Below, one piece after another: positions 54,978-64,000 of a DNA stretch of 64,000 bases (position 1 is the first letter of the stretch; each line of letters starts with the position of its first letter). The position numbers were made by a program, and so were the translations under genes. The notes below the pieces were generated by a model. That model did not search any database, was not told the origin of the DNA, and saw only the letters and a list, made by a program, of their open reading frames with translations. This DNA comes from Macrococcus sp. 19Msa1099 (GTDB lineage Bacteria; Bacillota; Bacilli; Staphylococcales; Staphylococcaceae), in assembly GCA_019357535.2 (NCBI GenBank), contig CP079955.1, positions 310,001 to 374,000 of the forward strand. The letters run 5' to 3'.

Positions 54978-56300
54978 ATGAATAAAAGTCTGGAAGAAAT
55001 AAATGGTAAGGTGTCTTTTGATAGTGAGGCACATGGCATCAAGAAAATGATTATGTATCTGGGACCAGGGCTGTTGGTAGCCGTCGGTTATATGGATCCA
55101 GGAAACTGGATCACATCAATGGCAGGGGGTGCGCAGTTTGGGTATACGCTGCTCTTTGTCATACTGTTATCCAGTCTGTCAGCGATGCTCTTGCAAAGTA
55201 TGTGCGCGCGTCTTGGGATTGCTAGTGGTATGGACCTCGCTCAGGTTACCAAGCATATGAGCAATAAGCCTGTGTCCATCGCTGCATGGGTTGTTACAGA
55301 GCTTGCAATTATGGCTACAGATATCGCGGAGATCATCGGTAGTGCCATTGCTTTAAATCTGCTGTTCAACATTCCTCTAGTTATCGGAGTAACGATTACT
55401 GTTGTAGATGTCTTACTGCTGCTTGTCATCATCAAGCTGGGTTTTAGGAAGATAGAAGCTATTGTTGGTGTTTTAGTGTTCACGGTCTTATTTATCTTTA
55501 TGTTTGAAGTATATTTTTCTTCACCTGAATGGAGAGACGTGCTGGAAGGATTTCTGCCAAGTACAGCTATCGCTACAAACAGTAACCTGCTATATCTTGC
55601 TCTTGGAATCATCGGTGCAACCATCATGCCCCATAACCTTTATCTGCACTCATCTATCGTGCAGTCTCGGAACTATATACGTGATAATGTTGCTAAGAAG
55701 AAAGAGGCTATTAAGTATGCAGTGATCGACTCACATATTCAGTTGACGATTGCTTTTGTAATCAACTGTCTTATATTGATACTTGGGGCTTCGTTATTCT
55801 ATGGCAATGGAGAAGAACTCGGCAGATTCTATGATCTATATAATGCGCTAAAGGCATCGACATTCACAGGTGCAGTAGGCGGCGCATTGATGAGTACATT
55901 ATTCGCTATAGCATTGTTAGCTTCGGGTCAGAACTCGACAATTACAGGAACATTATCAGGTCAGATAGTTATGGAAGGGTTCCTTAACATAAAGATACCG
56001 CAGTGGGCAAGACGACTGATTACAAGGATGATTGCTGTAATTCCTGTTTTCCTATGCTTGTGGTTGTATGGTTCAAGTGCAACAAAGATTGAAGATTTGC
56101 TGATTTTTACACAAGTATTCTTAAGTCTTGCGCTACCATTCAGCATTATTCCGTTAACGTTAGCAACAAGCAACAAAAAGATCATGGGAGAAGCGTTCGT
56201 CAATAAAACATGGGTGAATGTCATCGCCTGGCTGTTAACAGTAATCCTTAGCGTACTGAATATGTATTTGATTGTAGAGACGGTAAAAGAATTTTTATAA
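54978..56300 (+). CDS. mntH: manganese transporter, NRAMP family
   Basis: A 440-aa proton-coupled Mn2+ importer with 11 membrane helices. The metal-site motif DPGN is in [10 protein letters not shown] (helix 1) and MPHNLYLHS is in helix 6, both intact. AAGGAG is seven bases before the ATG. It stands alone; its promoter has a palindrome suited to MntR. The family also carries iron and cadmium to a lesser extent. Confidence 0.95.
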   Translation: MNKSLEEINGKVSFDSEAHGIKKMIMYLGPGLLVAVGYMDPGNWITSMAGGAQFGYTLLFVILLSSLSAMLLQSMCARLGIASGMDLAQVTKHMSNKPVSIAAWVVTELAIMATDIAEIIGSAIALNLLFNIPLVIGVTITVVDVLLLLVIIKLGFRKIEAIVGVLVFTVLFIFMFEVYFSSPEWRDVLEGFLPSTAIATNSNLLYLALGIIGATIMPHNLYLHSSIVQSRNYIRDNVAKKKEAIKYAVIDSHIQLTIAFVINCLILILGASLFYGNGEELGRFYDLYNALKASTFTGAVGGALMSTLFAIALLASGQNSTITGTLSGQIVMEGFLNIKIPQWARRLITRMIAVIPVFLCLWLYGSSATKIEDLLIFTQVFLSLALPFSIIPLTLATSNKKIMGEAFVNKTWVNVIAWLLTVILSVLNMYLIVETVKEFL

Positions 56301-56502
56301 TAATGATGTAAAAATTATATAATTGAATATGGCACTGTTAAAAATGGATATAATATACTTAGTTAAAAACTACAAATTAAAATTTAGAGCGTAGTGGATA
56401 GTATGAGTTTCTCAATGAATTTCAGAGTATTAATTATCTAATAAAAGTAATGAAGTTGGTAATAATTTTATATTAAACATAAATTGAATCATTTAATATA
56501 AA

Positions 56503-56551
56503 CAAGAAATAACCTAGGTATTGATATGTTCAATACCTAGATTATTTCTTG
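56503..56551. terminator. terminator of the amidohydrolase gene
   Basis: Long imperfect stem CAAGAAATAA-CCTAGGTATTG / CAATACCTAG-ATTATTTCTTG with T-rich flanks on the plus strand and A-rich on the other, between convergent mntH and the amidohydrolase gene. The 200 bases after mntH hold nothing else. Confidence 0.82.
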
Positions 56552-56567
56552 TGTTTTTTATTGTCTA

Positions 56568-57755
56568 TCACTCCATCCTACCGAGCACTACTTCCCCAAG
56601 TGACTTCGCACAGATCATCATCGACTCTTCATTAATTTCAAACTTTGGATGATGGTTTGGATATGGATCTGCTATTCCTTCAGGTTTAGCACCGACGATG
56701 TAGAAGGTTCCTGGTGTTTGCTTTAAGTAATAAGCAAAATCTTCTGATCCGGACAGTGTATCTCCTTCAATGACTTCATCAAAGTAGCTGCCTTCACTTT
56801 GTTTAAGAATATCTCTAACTGCACGTGTTTGTTCAACGTGGTTATAGAGTACGGGGTAGTTAAAGTGATAATCTAAGTCAACTGTAACACCGAATGCTTT
56901 CTCCAGCCCTTCGACTTGGCTTTTAATGGCTGCGTACGCTATGTCTTTTGATGGTTCGTCCAAGTATCGTGTCGTTCCTTTTAATACGACTTTGCCTTGT
57001 ATGACGTTGTGCGTTCCTGGTGCTTCGAATGCGCCGATGGTTACGACGACTGAATTTTTAGGGTCTGTACAACGTGATACGACGGTTTGTAGTTGTGTGA
57101 CAAAGTAAGAAGCGGCAACGATGGCATCCTTTGTATTCTGAGGCATTGCAGCATGGCCGCCTTTGCCTTGAATGACGATATCAAAGGTTGAAGAACCTGC
57201 ATATGTCTCTGCTTCATGTATTTCAATCTTCCCTTGATCAACGAAAGGAAAGACATGGATGCCATAAATTTCATCGAGATTATCCAGGATGCCTGATGCT
57301 ACGATATCTCTTGCACCACCTGGTGGTTTCTCTTCAGCATGCTGATGGATGATGCGGATTGTCCCTGATAATTCATCTTTTAGTTCGATCAGTGCATCGG
57401 CAAGTGTTAATAAGTACGCCGTATGGGCATCATGACCACAAGCGTGCATTAATCCGTCACGTGTTGATTTATATGCTAAGTTCGTTTCCTCATGTACCGG
57501 AAGTGCATCAAAGTCTGCGCGTAACCCGATGTTCTTCCCTGGGTTCCCACTTTCGATATCAACAACGACTGCAGTGCCGCCACCAACATTAGTATGTACT
57601 GTGACATCCTTTTCTTTATAGAAGTTCTCGATAAATGCAGCAGTTTCATGTTCCTCGAATGATAATTCAGGATGTGCATGCAAATAACGTCTGATTTCAA
57701 TCATTCGCTCCTGCTTTTCATCTAGTTTCTTGAATAATGTGTCTTTGAGTGTCAT
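56568..57755 (-). CDS. M20-family amidohydrolase (HipO/IAA-amino acid hydrolase-like)
   Basis: A 395-aa metallo-aminoacylase. The metal-binding motif MHACGHDAHTAYLL carries the bridging Cys and His residues, followed by HQHAEEKPPGGA and the lid domain (SSTFDIVIQGKGGHAAMPQ). GLRADFDALPVHEE is typical of hippurate hydrolase-like enzymes, which release amino acids from N-acyl conjugates; the natural substrate is unknown. A GGGG site lies upstream of the ATG. A decayed internal-deletion copy of this gene is at 50460-50752. Confidence 0.9.
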   Translation of the reverse strand: MTLKDTLFKKLDEKQERMIEIRRYLHAHPELSFEEHETAAFIENFYKEKDVTVHTNVGGGTAVVVDIESGNPGKNIGLRADFDALPVHEETNLAYKSTRDGLMHACGHDAHTAYLLTLADALIELKDELSGTIRIIHQHAEEKPPGGARDIVASGILDNLDEIYGIHVFPFVDQGKIEIHEAETYAGSSTFDIVIQGKGGHAAMPQNTKDAIVAASYFVTQLQTVVSRCTDPKNSVVVTIGAFEAPGTHNVIQGKVVLKGTTRYLDEPSKDIAYAAIKSQVEGLEKAFGVTVDLDYHFNYPVLYNHVEQTRAVRDILKQSEGSYFDEVIEGDTLSGSEDFAYYLKQTPGTFYIVGAKPEGIADPYPNHHPKFEINEESMMICAKSLGEVVLGRME

Positions 57756-57964
57756 ATTGTATCCCCCTCATTTTTCTATAATATATCAGATTTAAGTTAT
57801 GAAATGTTGCTGGGCGAAGTATATCGGCATCTACTGCTGACAATATAAAATTAAAATGAAATATAATTTTCATTTTTTAAGATAAAGTGTGATAAAAGTT
57901 ACAGCAAAATAGTATGCATCGTGTCATAATTTCTTTTCGATATTATAAGAAACGGGGTCAAGCC

Positions 57965-58810
57965 ATGAAGCAACTTCTAAAAGTAACGTTCACATTAAGT
58001 TTATTATTCTCATCTATTGGAGTGATAGATGACCAGCAGGCATATGCAGCAGCTATTGATAACAAAGGAATAGCGCCACAGTATCAGGACGGGCGTTTTA
58101 ATACAGACACATTAGATGCGGGGCATGGCTATAGCGTAGGGAAGAGAACGTATATTGGTGACAAAGTGACCAAAGTAACGCTCTCGGCAAAAGGGAATCT
58201 GCTGACTATGTATAAAGAACGGGACAATAATAAGTTTCAGAAGGCGAGTAATAAAACACTAGAGAATAAAGTATGGGTAAATAGGAATGGACAATTGTTT
58301 GTATTGAGCACTAGCGCAAACTATCGTGCGATTAAGGGATTTAATAATAACGAGTTCTTTAATACAAGAAAATTTAATGATGAAATCATTAAACTCATCA
58401 ACAAGGATAGAAAAACAAAAGGATTGAGTCCCCTGCAATATCGTCCTCAATTGCAAAGCGGAGTAGATGTCCGTGCGAATGAACTTGCAAGCTACGGCAA
58501 GATAAGGGTTAACGGTGTAGCACACGTACGACTCAATGGAGAGCGCTACCTCACTGCCTTTCCGGTGAATGTTCGTAAGCAGGTCGCAGGAGAAAACTCA
58601 CTGCTGAGTAGCTACATGGGCAATCCATATACACTGGTTTCAGAAAGATATCTAGCTAAAGTATGCTTTGAACAATGGAAGAAGAGTCCGAGCCACTATG
58701 CAAGTATGATGCACCCTAAATTTAAGGGTGTTACCTCTTCTGTTAAGCTCGGAAAGGGCGATGGTACATTCTCGAAGTTTGTAGCGAATCAGAACTTTAC
58801 ATACAAATAG
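57965..58810 (+). CDS. secreted CAP-domain (SCP-like) protein
   Basis: A 281-aa exported protein with a signal peptide (cleavage near AYA-AAI). The first 120 residues are unassigned. The C-terminal half is a CAP/SCP fold: FNDEIIKLINKDRKTKGLSPLQYRPQLQSGVDVRANELA, then VAHVRLNG, VAGENSL and WKKSPSHYASMMHPKFKGV. The usual metal-ligand histidines correspond to AHVR and SPSHYASM. Such proteins are common on Bacillota surfaces, with unclear roles. Start 57965 has GGGG seven bases upstream. It is a single gene. Confidence 0.83.
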   Translation: MKQLLKVTFTLSLLFSSIGVIDDQQAYAAAIDNKGIAPQYQDGRFNTDTLDAGHGYSVGKRTYIGDKVTKVTLSAKGNLLTMYKERDNNKFQKASNKTLENKVWVNRNGQLFVLSTSANYRAIKGFNNNEFFNTRKFNDEIIKLINKDRKTKGLSPLQYRPQLQSGVDVRANELASYGKIRVNGVAHVRLNGERYLTAFPVNVRKQVAGENSLLSSYMGNPYTLVSERYLAKVCFEQWKKSPSHYASMMHPKFKGVTSSVKLGKGDGTFSKFVANQNFTYK

Positions 58811-58832
58811 ATACGAGTCCACGATTGACGAT

Positions 58833-58866
58833 AAACAGATTCACTGAATGATCAGTGGATCTGTTT
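58833..58866 (+). terminator. terminator of the CAP-domain gene
   Basis: Stem AAACAGATTCACTGA/TCAGTGGATCTGTTT with one wobble pair and a four-base loop, then TTT. Confidence 0.88.
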
Positions 58867-58886
58867 TCATATTAAACTTAAATTTT

Positions 58887-58900
58887 TTGTAAAGGCTTTC
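58887..58900 (+). promoter_or_regulatory. weak candidate cre site upstream of glpT
   Basis: TGTAAAGGCTTTCT matches the CcpA site consensus except that the central CG is GG. It lies about 70 bases ahead of glpT. The altered centre makes it doubtful. Confidence 0.3.
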
Positions 58901-58968
58901 TTTACGAATTATGTCTAGTTTGTTAAGATTGTAAAGATAATGTAAATATAGAAAACAGGAGGAAATTT

Positions 58969-60327
58969 ATGTTAAAGTTTTTACAACCTGCGCCTAAAGC
59001 ACAGCCTTTAGACAGCAAAGAAGTTGACGCAGAGTACAAGAAGTTACGTCTGCAGGTCTTTATCGGAATCTTTATTGGCTATGCAGCTTACTATCTATTA
59101 AGAAAGAATTTCTCGCTTGCGATGCCGGCACTTATTGAACAGGGATTCACAAAGACCGATCTCGGTTTCGCGTTATCGGCGGTATCTATTGCATACGGTA
59201 TTAGTAAATTTGTGATGGGAACGGTATCAGACAGGAGCCACGCCAGAAACTTCATGGTGCTTGGTCTTGTACTGACGGCAATCGTCAACTTACTGCTTGG
59301 CTTTGTTCCGTTCTTTACCTCCTCAATTGCCATTATGTTTGTCTTATTATTCTTAAATGGTTGGTTCCAGGGCATGGGCTGGCCGCCTGCTGGAAGAACA
59401 TTAGTCCATTGGTTCAGTGTATCTGAGCGTGGGAGTAAAACAGCACTATGGAACGTTGCACATAACGTAGGTGGTGGAGTGATGGCACCGCTTGCTGTAT
59501 TTGGTATCACACTGTTTACAACATACAACTTCGGCTATCTAAAAGGTTTTGAAGGTGCGTTTATCTTCCCGGCACTGATTGCCTTAGTATGCGCTGCAAT
59601 AACGTTCTATTTCATGAAGGATACACCTCAATCACAAGGATTACCACCGATTGAAGTATATAAGGATGATTATCCGAATAAAGCACATGAGACATTGGAA
59701 GAAGAATTAACGACGAAAGAGATTCTCTTCAAATATGTACTGAATAACAAGTGGGTCTGGATGATCGCAATCGCTAATATCTTTGTCTACTTCGTAAGAT
59801 ATGGTGTATTAGACTGGGCACCGACGTATCTTAATGAAGAAAAAGGTTTTCAGCTTAACGAATCCAGCTGGTCTTACTTCTTATATGAATGGGCAGGTAT
59901 TCCGGGGACCTTATTGTGTGGCTGGTTATCAGATAAGGTATTCAAAGGGCGCCGTGGTCCGGCAGGATTTATCTTTATGATCGGCGTAACGATCGCAGTA
60001 ATCGTTTACTGGCTGAACCCTGCAGGCAACCCGTGGATCGATAATATTGCACTGATTACTATCGGGTTCTTGATCTATGGACCGGTAATGCTGATTGGCT
60101 TACAAGCACTGGATTATGTACCGAAAAAAGCAGCAGGAACAGCAGCAGGACTTACTGGATTGTTCGGTTACCTGGCTGGTGCGGTGATGGCGAATATCCT
60201 GATGGGAGTAATCGTTGATAACTTTGGCTGGGATGCAGGATTTATGCTATTGGTCGGAGCCTCCGTACTTGCGACATTAAGCTTTACCTTCACGTGGAAC
60301 GTGCGTGGACAAGAAGTAATTAAATAG
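58969..60327 (+). CDS. glpT: glycerol-3-phosphate:phosphate antiporter
   Basis: A 452-aa major-facilitator transporter related to UhpT, importing glycerol-3-phosphate. The N-terminus [34 protein letters not shown] and [15 protein letters not shown] are GlpT hallmarks. AGGAGG precedes the ATG. Together with UhpT it gives two organophosphate uptake routes in the window; both are known entry points for fosfomycin in staphylococci. Confidence 0.95.
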   Translation: MLKFLQPAPKAQPLDSKEVDAEYKKLRLQVFIGIFIGYAAYYLLRKNFSLAMPALIEQGFTKTDLGFALSAVSIAYGISKFVMGTVSDRSHARNFMVLGLVLTAIVNLLLGFVPFFTSSIAIMFVLLFLNGWFQGMGWPPAGRTLVHWFSVSERGSKTALWNVAHNVGGGVMAPLAVFGITLFTTYNFGYLKGFEGAFIFPALIALVCAAITFYFMKDTPQSQGLPPIEVYKDDYPNKAHETLEEELTTKEILFKYVLNNKWVWMIAIANIFVYFVRYGVLDWAPTYLNEEKGFQLNESSWSYFLYEWAGIPGTLLCGWLSDKVFKGRRGPAGFIFMIGVTIAVIVYWLNPAGNPWIDNIALITIGFLIYGPVMLIGLQALDYVPKKAAGTAAGLTGLFGYLAGAVMANILMGVIVDNFGWDAGFMLLVGASVLATLSFTFTWNVRGQEVIK

Positions 60328-60331
60328 GACA

Positions 60332-60366
60332 AAAAATGCATAGAGTATTCTATGCATTTTTTTTAT
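60332..60366 (+). terminator. terminator of glpT
   Basis: Stem AAAAATGCATAG/CTATGCATTTTT with a six-base loop and a long T-run. Confidence 0.92.
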
Positions 60367-60390
60367 AATACAGGTAAGGAGGTGTGGAGA

Positions 60391-61428
60391 ATGCTGAAGC
60401 TAGAACATATCAGTAAACGTTATAGAGAAGGTTATGTGCTCAAGGATATCTCATGTGATGTGCAGCTTGGTGAGTTCTTCGTCCTTGTCGGCCCGAGTGG
60501 CTGTGGGAAGAGTACGCTGCTAAACATGATTGCGGGTCTTGAGGATATCACAGAGGGTGAACTCTATATTGACGGACAGCTTGCAAATCATCTGCATCCG
60601 AAAGCACGTTCATTGTCGATGGTGTTTCAGAACTATGCGTTATATCCGCATATGACGGTTGAGAAGAATATTCTATTTACGCTAGAGAATCGTAAGGTAC
60701 CTAAAGCGGTGCGTTATGACAGGATGTTAGAAGCGGCGAAGCTTGTTGGGTTAGAAGATTATTTGAAGAAGAAACCCGGCGAACTCTCTGGTGGCCAGTG
60801 TCAGCGTGTGGCATTAGCGCGTGCCATCGCCAGTGAATCGAAGCTGTGCTTAATGGACGAACCGTTATCTAACCTGGATGCCAAGCTGCGCGGCCAGATG
60901 CGTGTCGAGTTACGACAGTTACAGCAGCGCCTCGGTATGACGATGATTTATGTAACGCATGACCAGGTTGAGGCGATGACGATGAGTGATCGTATTATGG
61001 TCTTGAATGAAGGGCAAGTACAGCAGATTGGCACCCCGCTTGAAATTTATAATGAGCCAAACAATAAGTTCGTTGCGAGTTTTATAGGGTCTCCTGCGAT
61101 GAATATTGTACGTGGTGATGTAGTGGATGGTATAGTGCAGTTCGGTGACTTCAATCTACCAATTAACATGCCGGTTGCTGATGGTGCGATAGAGGTAGGG
61201 TTCAGACCCGAAGATGTGACACGTGATGCGTTAGGGGCGCCCGTTACTGTAACGGCGTGCGAGATGTTAGGAGATACGACGGTCGTCACCTTCATAGTCA
61301 ATGGCGCGCAATGTATCGCTAAGTTTTCAGAGCAGGTGATGCTTGAGATTGGTGATGAGATTCGCATCTCGATCAATGATAAGAAAGTTCAATATTTCGA
61401 TTCTGAAAGTGGAGTAGTGATTAAATAA
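60391..61428 (+). CDS. orphan sugar ABC transporter ATPase (MsmX/UgpC/MalK type)
   Basis: A 345-aa ABC ATPase. Walker A is GPSGCGKST, signature LSGGQCQRVALARA, Walker B LCLMDEPLSNLD, and the H-loop VTHDQVEAM. The C-terminal OB-type domain (about 235-345, VEVGFRPEDV) is the regulatory part of the MalK group. No permease or binding protein is adjacent, so like B. subtilis MsmX it may serve several sugar transporters encoded elsewhere. AAGGAGG precedes the ATG at 60391. Its position after glpT may hint at glycerophosphoryl substrates, but a terminator separates them. Confidence 0.85.
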   Translation: MLKLEHISKRYREGYVLKDISCDVQLGEFFVLVGPSGCGKSTLLNMIAGLEDITEGELYIDGQLANHLHPKARSLSMVFQNYALYPHMTVEKNILFTLENRKVPKAVRYDRMLEAAKLVGLEDYLKKKPGELSGGQCQRVALARAIASESKLCLMDEPLSNLDAKLRGQMRVELRQLQQRLGMTMIYVTHDQVEAMTMSDRIMVLNEGQVQQIGTPLEIYNEPNNKFVASFIGSPAMNIVRGDVVDGIVQFGDFNLPINMPVADGAIEVGFRPEDVTRDALGAPVTVTACEMLGDTTVVTFIVNGAQCIAKFSEQVMLEIGDEIRISINDKKVQYFDSESGVVIK

Positions 61429-61454
61429 ACGGGCAATCGCCCGTTTATTTTTTT
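61427..61454 (+). terminator. terminator of the ABC ATPase gene
   Basis: Stem AAACGGGC/GCCCGTTT with loop AATC and a long T-run, overlapping the stop codon. Confidence 0.92.
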
Positions 61455-61461
61455 TGAATGA

Positions 61462-61492
61462 TTGTTAACTTATTTTAAAAATTAGTTTACAA
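61462..61492. promoter_or_regulatory. BirA-type biotin operator upstream of bioB
   Basis: TTGTTAAC and GTTTACAA are separated by 15 bases, matching the bipartite BirA operator pattern of Bacillota (TTGTTAAC-N15-GTTAACAA) with one change in the right half. TATAAT follows at 61493-61498. BirA with biotinyl-AMP should repress bioB when biotin is plentiful. Confidence 0.8.
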
Positions 61493-61536
61493 TATAATGG
61501 TGCAGTTATATTGTAAAAGTATACAGGGGGGATTTT

Positions 61537-62529
61537 ATGTTAGCGCAACGTATTATTAAAGGAGAAAGTATTTCAAAAGCAGAAGCATTATCGTTATTTG
61601 TCGATAATAATATAGATACATATGACTTACTACATGAAGCATATCAAGTGCGTAAATATTATTATGGTCGTAAGGTGAAACTGAATATGATTCTTAATGC
61701 GAAGAGTGGGATTTGTCCAGAAGACTGTGGTTATTGCGGACAATCGAAACTGATGAAGAATAAAGACAAATATTTACTGGTTGATAGTGAACAGATTAAA
61801 TCAGGTGCAGATTTCTGTGCAACACATGACATCGGCACTTATTGTATTGTTATGAGTGGGCGAGGGCCAAGTGATAAAGAGGTTGATCATATTGCAGATA
61901 CTGTTGAAACAATTAAACACGAACATCCGCAGCTTAAGATTTGCGCTTGTCTCGGTCTGACGAATGATGAACAAGCAAAGAAGCTGAAATCGGCTGGCGT
62001 AGATCGTTATAATCACAATATTAATACGAGTGAAAATTATCATGACGAAGTCGTAACGACACATACATATCAAGACCGTGTCGATACCATTGAAATCATG
62101 AAAGCCAATAACATCTCGCCATGTTCAGGTGTAATATGTGGGATGGGTGAGACAGATGAGGATATTATTGATATGGCATTAGCGCTTCGAGCGATAGACG
62201 CAGATAGTATCCCGGTAAACTTCCTTCATCCTGTAAAGGGGACGAAGTTCGGTAATGAAGATAACTTAACACCAGAACGCTGTTTAAGAATATTATCGAT
62301 GTTCAGATTGATTAATCCGTCGAAAGAAATCCGCATTGCTGGGGGTAGAGAAGTGAATTTAAGAACATTACAACCCCTTGCGATGCAGGCAGCAAACTCC
62401 ATCTTTGTAGGAGATTATCTGATTACCAATGGACAGCCGAATGAACTCGATTATAAGATGCTAGAAGATCTAGGTTTTGAGATTGATATAAATGAATCTG
62501 AAGTAAATAAAGCAGCACTCAAAATTTGA
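61537..62529 (+). CDS. bioB: biotin synthase
   Basis: A 330-aa radical-SAM enzyme that inserts sulphur into dethiobiotin, the last step of biotin synthesis. The radical-SAM cluster motif is [14 protein letters not shown] with Cys60, Cys64 and Cys67. The [20 protein letters not shown] stretch near the C-terminus is typical. GGGGGG precedes the ATG. No other bio gene is adjacent, so the cell either takes up dethiobiotin or has the rest elsewhere. It is controlled by a BirA-type site. Confidence 0.96.
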   Translation: MLAQRIIKGESISKAEALSLFVDNNIDTYDLLHEAYQVRKYYYGRKVKLNMILNAKSGICPEDCGYCGQSKLMKNKDKYLLVDSEQIKSGADFCATHDIGTYCIVMSGRGPSDKEVDHIADTVETIKHEHPQLKICACLGLTNDEQAKKLKSAGVDRYNHNINTSENYHDEVVTTHTYQDRVDTIEIMKANNISPCSGVICGMGETDEDIIDMALALRAIDADSIPVNFLHPVKGTKFGNEDNLTPERCLRILSMFRLINPSKEIRIAGGREVNLRTLQPLAMQAANSIFVGDYLITNGQPNELDYKMLEDLGFEIDINESEVNKAALKI

Positions 62530-62541
62530 GTGCTGCTTTAT
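62509..62541. terminator. bidirectional terminator between bioB and the RecQ gene
   Basis: Palindrome AAAGCAGCACTCAAA with its exact reverse complement and a one-base centre, overlapping the ends of both convergent genes. Confidence 0.88.
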
Positions 62542-64000
62542 TCACTACCGTTATTAATCAGCGCAAATGGATAGACTTTATCAGCGCTTTCTAGAAGCTG
62601 TGATGCAACAACGGTCATCGTCCATCTGGAATTTACGATGTCGTCTATAAGCAGTATGTTCTTACCTGTGAGTTGCTCATGATTGACGATATGAATCGTG
62701 TCTTTAATATTTTGTTCTTGCATCATAGAATTTTTCATATCTCTTTGTGATGCGCCAGGACGTATCTTTTCCACAGCTTCGATATATTCGATGTTAAAAC
62801 TTTGAGCAAGCTGCTCGGCCAATGTTTTGACGAGTCCTGGATTCCTTAAACTTGGAACGGGAACAATCGCATCAATTTCATTCTGATATATCATATCTTT
62901 CAAGAAATGGCGGACTGTTGCTACTGTTTTTTCAGAAACCTGATCGTGTTCTTTTTCTAGCATAAATCGTCTGCCGATAGGAGAATATGCATCAGTTGTA
63001 TATGTCCATCCGGGTTGCATCTGTAAGTGTTCTTCAATCTTTTTGTTATAAGCTGTACGTTTTCTTGGTGCTATTTCACCATGTAACTTATTTTTATATT
63101 GCGTCGCTGATTCAAGGTATGGATTATCATTTGTCATTGGGACAAATATACGATTTCTGCAATAAGTACACATGCCACAGACTTCTTTAATGTCTGGGGC
63201 ATCAAGTTCTTCGGCAATGTATTTCATATAACAGCCATCATAGTTGATAAATCGTTTGAGGTTGTTTAATTCATTCATGCGCGTATCATTGAGTTTGTTC
63301 TGAAGCTTCGCATTTGCAGTCGCATCAAATGTATTTTGTTCGTTGATGACATACTTTCTTTTGTGCAGCTCAATATATTCATGGACATAGAGATACTTTA
63401 GAACACCTGCAAGCTTTGTCGTATTCAAGTTGAAGTGTGGGAGTATCTCATTACGTGATAAGCCTTCCGGATACTGTCTCAGCAGATCGAGAATCTGTGA
63501 CAATAGCTCTGGGTCTTTGTAAGATGAATCTATAAATGATTTGATAATTTCTTCATCTTCATCACCATGCAGAAGGATAGCAAGGGCAGGTTTTCCGTTT
63601 CTGCCTGCACGACCGATTTGCTGGTAATACGATATTAAGTTTTGTGGCAGTTGAAAGTGCATTACGAATCCGATGTCTGATTTATCATAACCCATGCCAA
63701 GTTTAATTGTGGCAACGATGACACGTAGCGTACCTTCATGAAAGCGTGCGAGTACCGCTTCTTCTGTGTTATTACCGAATTCATCCTGCATACCGGAGTA
63801 ATAAGCTTCAGCGTCGATATTATGCAGTTTTAAGAACTCGGCTACTGAATCACATTCTTTTTTTGTGAGACAGTAGATGATGCCTTGTGACTTGCTTATG
63901 AAAGAGTGATTCAGTAATGCGTCAGTCACAAAAGCAAGACGCTCAACTTTAGATTGTACCGGATTAATTTGAATAGAAATATTATCGCGCATTAAGTTGC
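62538..64000 (-). CDS. RecQ-family helicase fused to a phosphoribosyltransferase domain (5' part outside the window)
   Basis: The reading frame is open to the window edge, so the N-terminal helicase lobe (Walker motifs) lies beyond 64000. The visible 487 codons hold the second RecA-like lobe: motif IV QGIIYCLTKKECDSV, motif V VIVATIKLGMGYDKSDIGFV and motif VI QIGRAGRNG. A RecQ zinc cluster follows (CYMKY...CGMCTYC). The last 170 residues are a type I phosphoribosyltransferase-like domain: VPVPSLRNPGLVKTLAEQLA and the PRPP motif ILLIDDIVNSRWTM. RecQ-PRTase fusions exist in other bacteria; the role of the second domain is unknown. It is convergent with bioB. Confidence 0.88.
   Translation of the reverse strand, partial: NLMRDNISIQINPVQSKVERLAFVTDALLNHSFISKSQGIIYCLTKKECDSVAEFLKLHNIDAEAYYSGMQDEFGNNTEEAVLARFHEGTLRVIVATIKLGMGYDKSDIGFVMHFQLPQNLISYYQQIGRAGRNGKPALAILLHGDEDEEIIKSFIDSSYKDPELLSQILDLLRQYPEGLSRNEILPHFNLNTTKLAGVLKYLYVHEYIELHKRKYVINEQNTFDATANAKLQNKLNDTRMNELNNLKRFINYDGCYMKYIAEELDAPDIKEVCGMCTYCRNRIFVPMTNDNPYLESATQYKNKLHGEIAPRKRTAYNKKIEEHLQMQPGWTYTTDAYSPIGRRFMLEKEHDQVSEKTVATVRHFLKDMIYQNEIDAIVPVPSLRNPGLVKTLAEQLAQSFNIEYIEAVEKIRPGASQRDMKNSMMQEQNIKDTIHIVNHEQLTGKNILLIDDIVNSRWTMTVVASQLLESADKVYPFALINNGSE

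Overview
The window is chromosomal DNA from a low-GC member of the Staphylococcaceae. Many proteins read like the Staphylococcus aureus versions (GlmM, GlmS, CdaA, HptRSA-UhpT, Mqo, GlpT, IsaB-like, TcaA-like). The ribose locus, however, has the Bacillus-type order rbsRKDACB and there is a sortase-pilus operon, so a Macrococcus-like species fits better than S. aureus. The genus is an inference from gene content, not a measured placement.

Layout. 1-2950: 3' end of an rRNA operon (partial 23S, 5S) and six tRNA genes (Asn, Glu, Val, Tyr, Gln, Lys) closed by a terminator. 3.2-8 kb: arginase, a two-component system, a DUF2231 membrane protein, a CDF metal exporter and a convergent ArsR-like regulator. 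8.3-13.8 kb: cdaA-cdaR-glmM, then a tandem structured repeat and the glmS ribozyme with glmS; this unit links c-di-AMP synthesis to amino-sugar synthesis for the wall. 13.9-20 kb: a TcaA-like protein, a monoacylglycerol-lipase-like hydrolase, an HhH-GPD protein, a convergent Z1-type ATPase and two small membrane proteins. 20-26 kb: hptA-hptS-hptR, uhpT and manA, for sensing, import and isomerisation of hexose phosphates. 26-28.4 kb: a SAM-I riboswitch ahead of mmuP-mmuM, which make methionine from S-methylmethionine. 28.5-30.1 kb: an IsaB-like secreted protein and a PfkB kinase.

30.2-35.7 kb is an AT-rich accessory island. It holds a DUF262/DUF1524 (GmrSD-like) protein, then a GIY-YIG nuclease fused to an SF1/DUF2075-type helicase and overlapped by a MazG-like pyrophosphohydrolase. 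Next to it is a decayed prophage lysogeny switch (cro-like and early-gene fragments on one strand, an ImmA/IrrE relic on the other) and an intact Ltp-type lipoprotein, a family linked to superinfection exclusion. This is the best candidate here for a little-described defence system.

36-41.7 kb: a complete rbsRKDACB operon with paired LacI-type operators. 41.7-43.7 kb: a 195-bp MITE-like IS30 derivative and a broken lipoprotein gene. 43.7-50.3 kb: a pilus operon (vWA/Cna-B tip pilin, major pilin, two sortases). 50.4-54.8 kb: mqo amid gene debris, with decayed copies of the amidohydrolase and rbsK-D-A genes that also occur intact in this window, a DUF1963-like tail, an M20 peptidase tail, a second copy of the MITE, a possible tandem ribbon-helix-helix regulator and an IS3 remnant. 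54.9-64 kb: mntH with a DtxR/MntR-type operator, an M20 amidohydrolase, a CAP-domain secreted protein, glpT, an orphan MsmX/UgpC-type ATPase, bioB under a BirA-type operator, and the C-terminal part of a RecQ helicase fused to a phosphoribosyltransferase that runs off the window end.

All calls come from reading the sequence by eye. No database search, structure prediction or alignment software was used.
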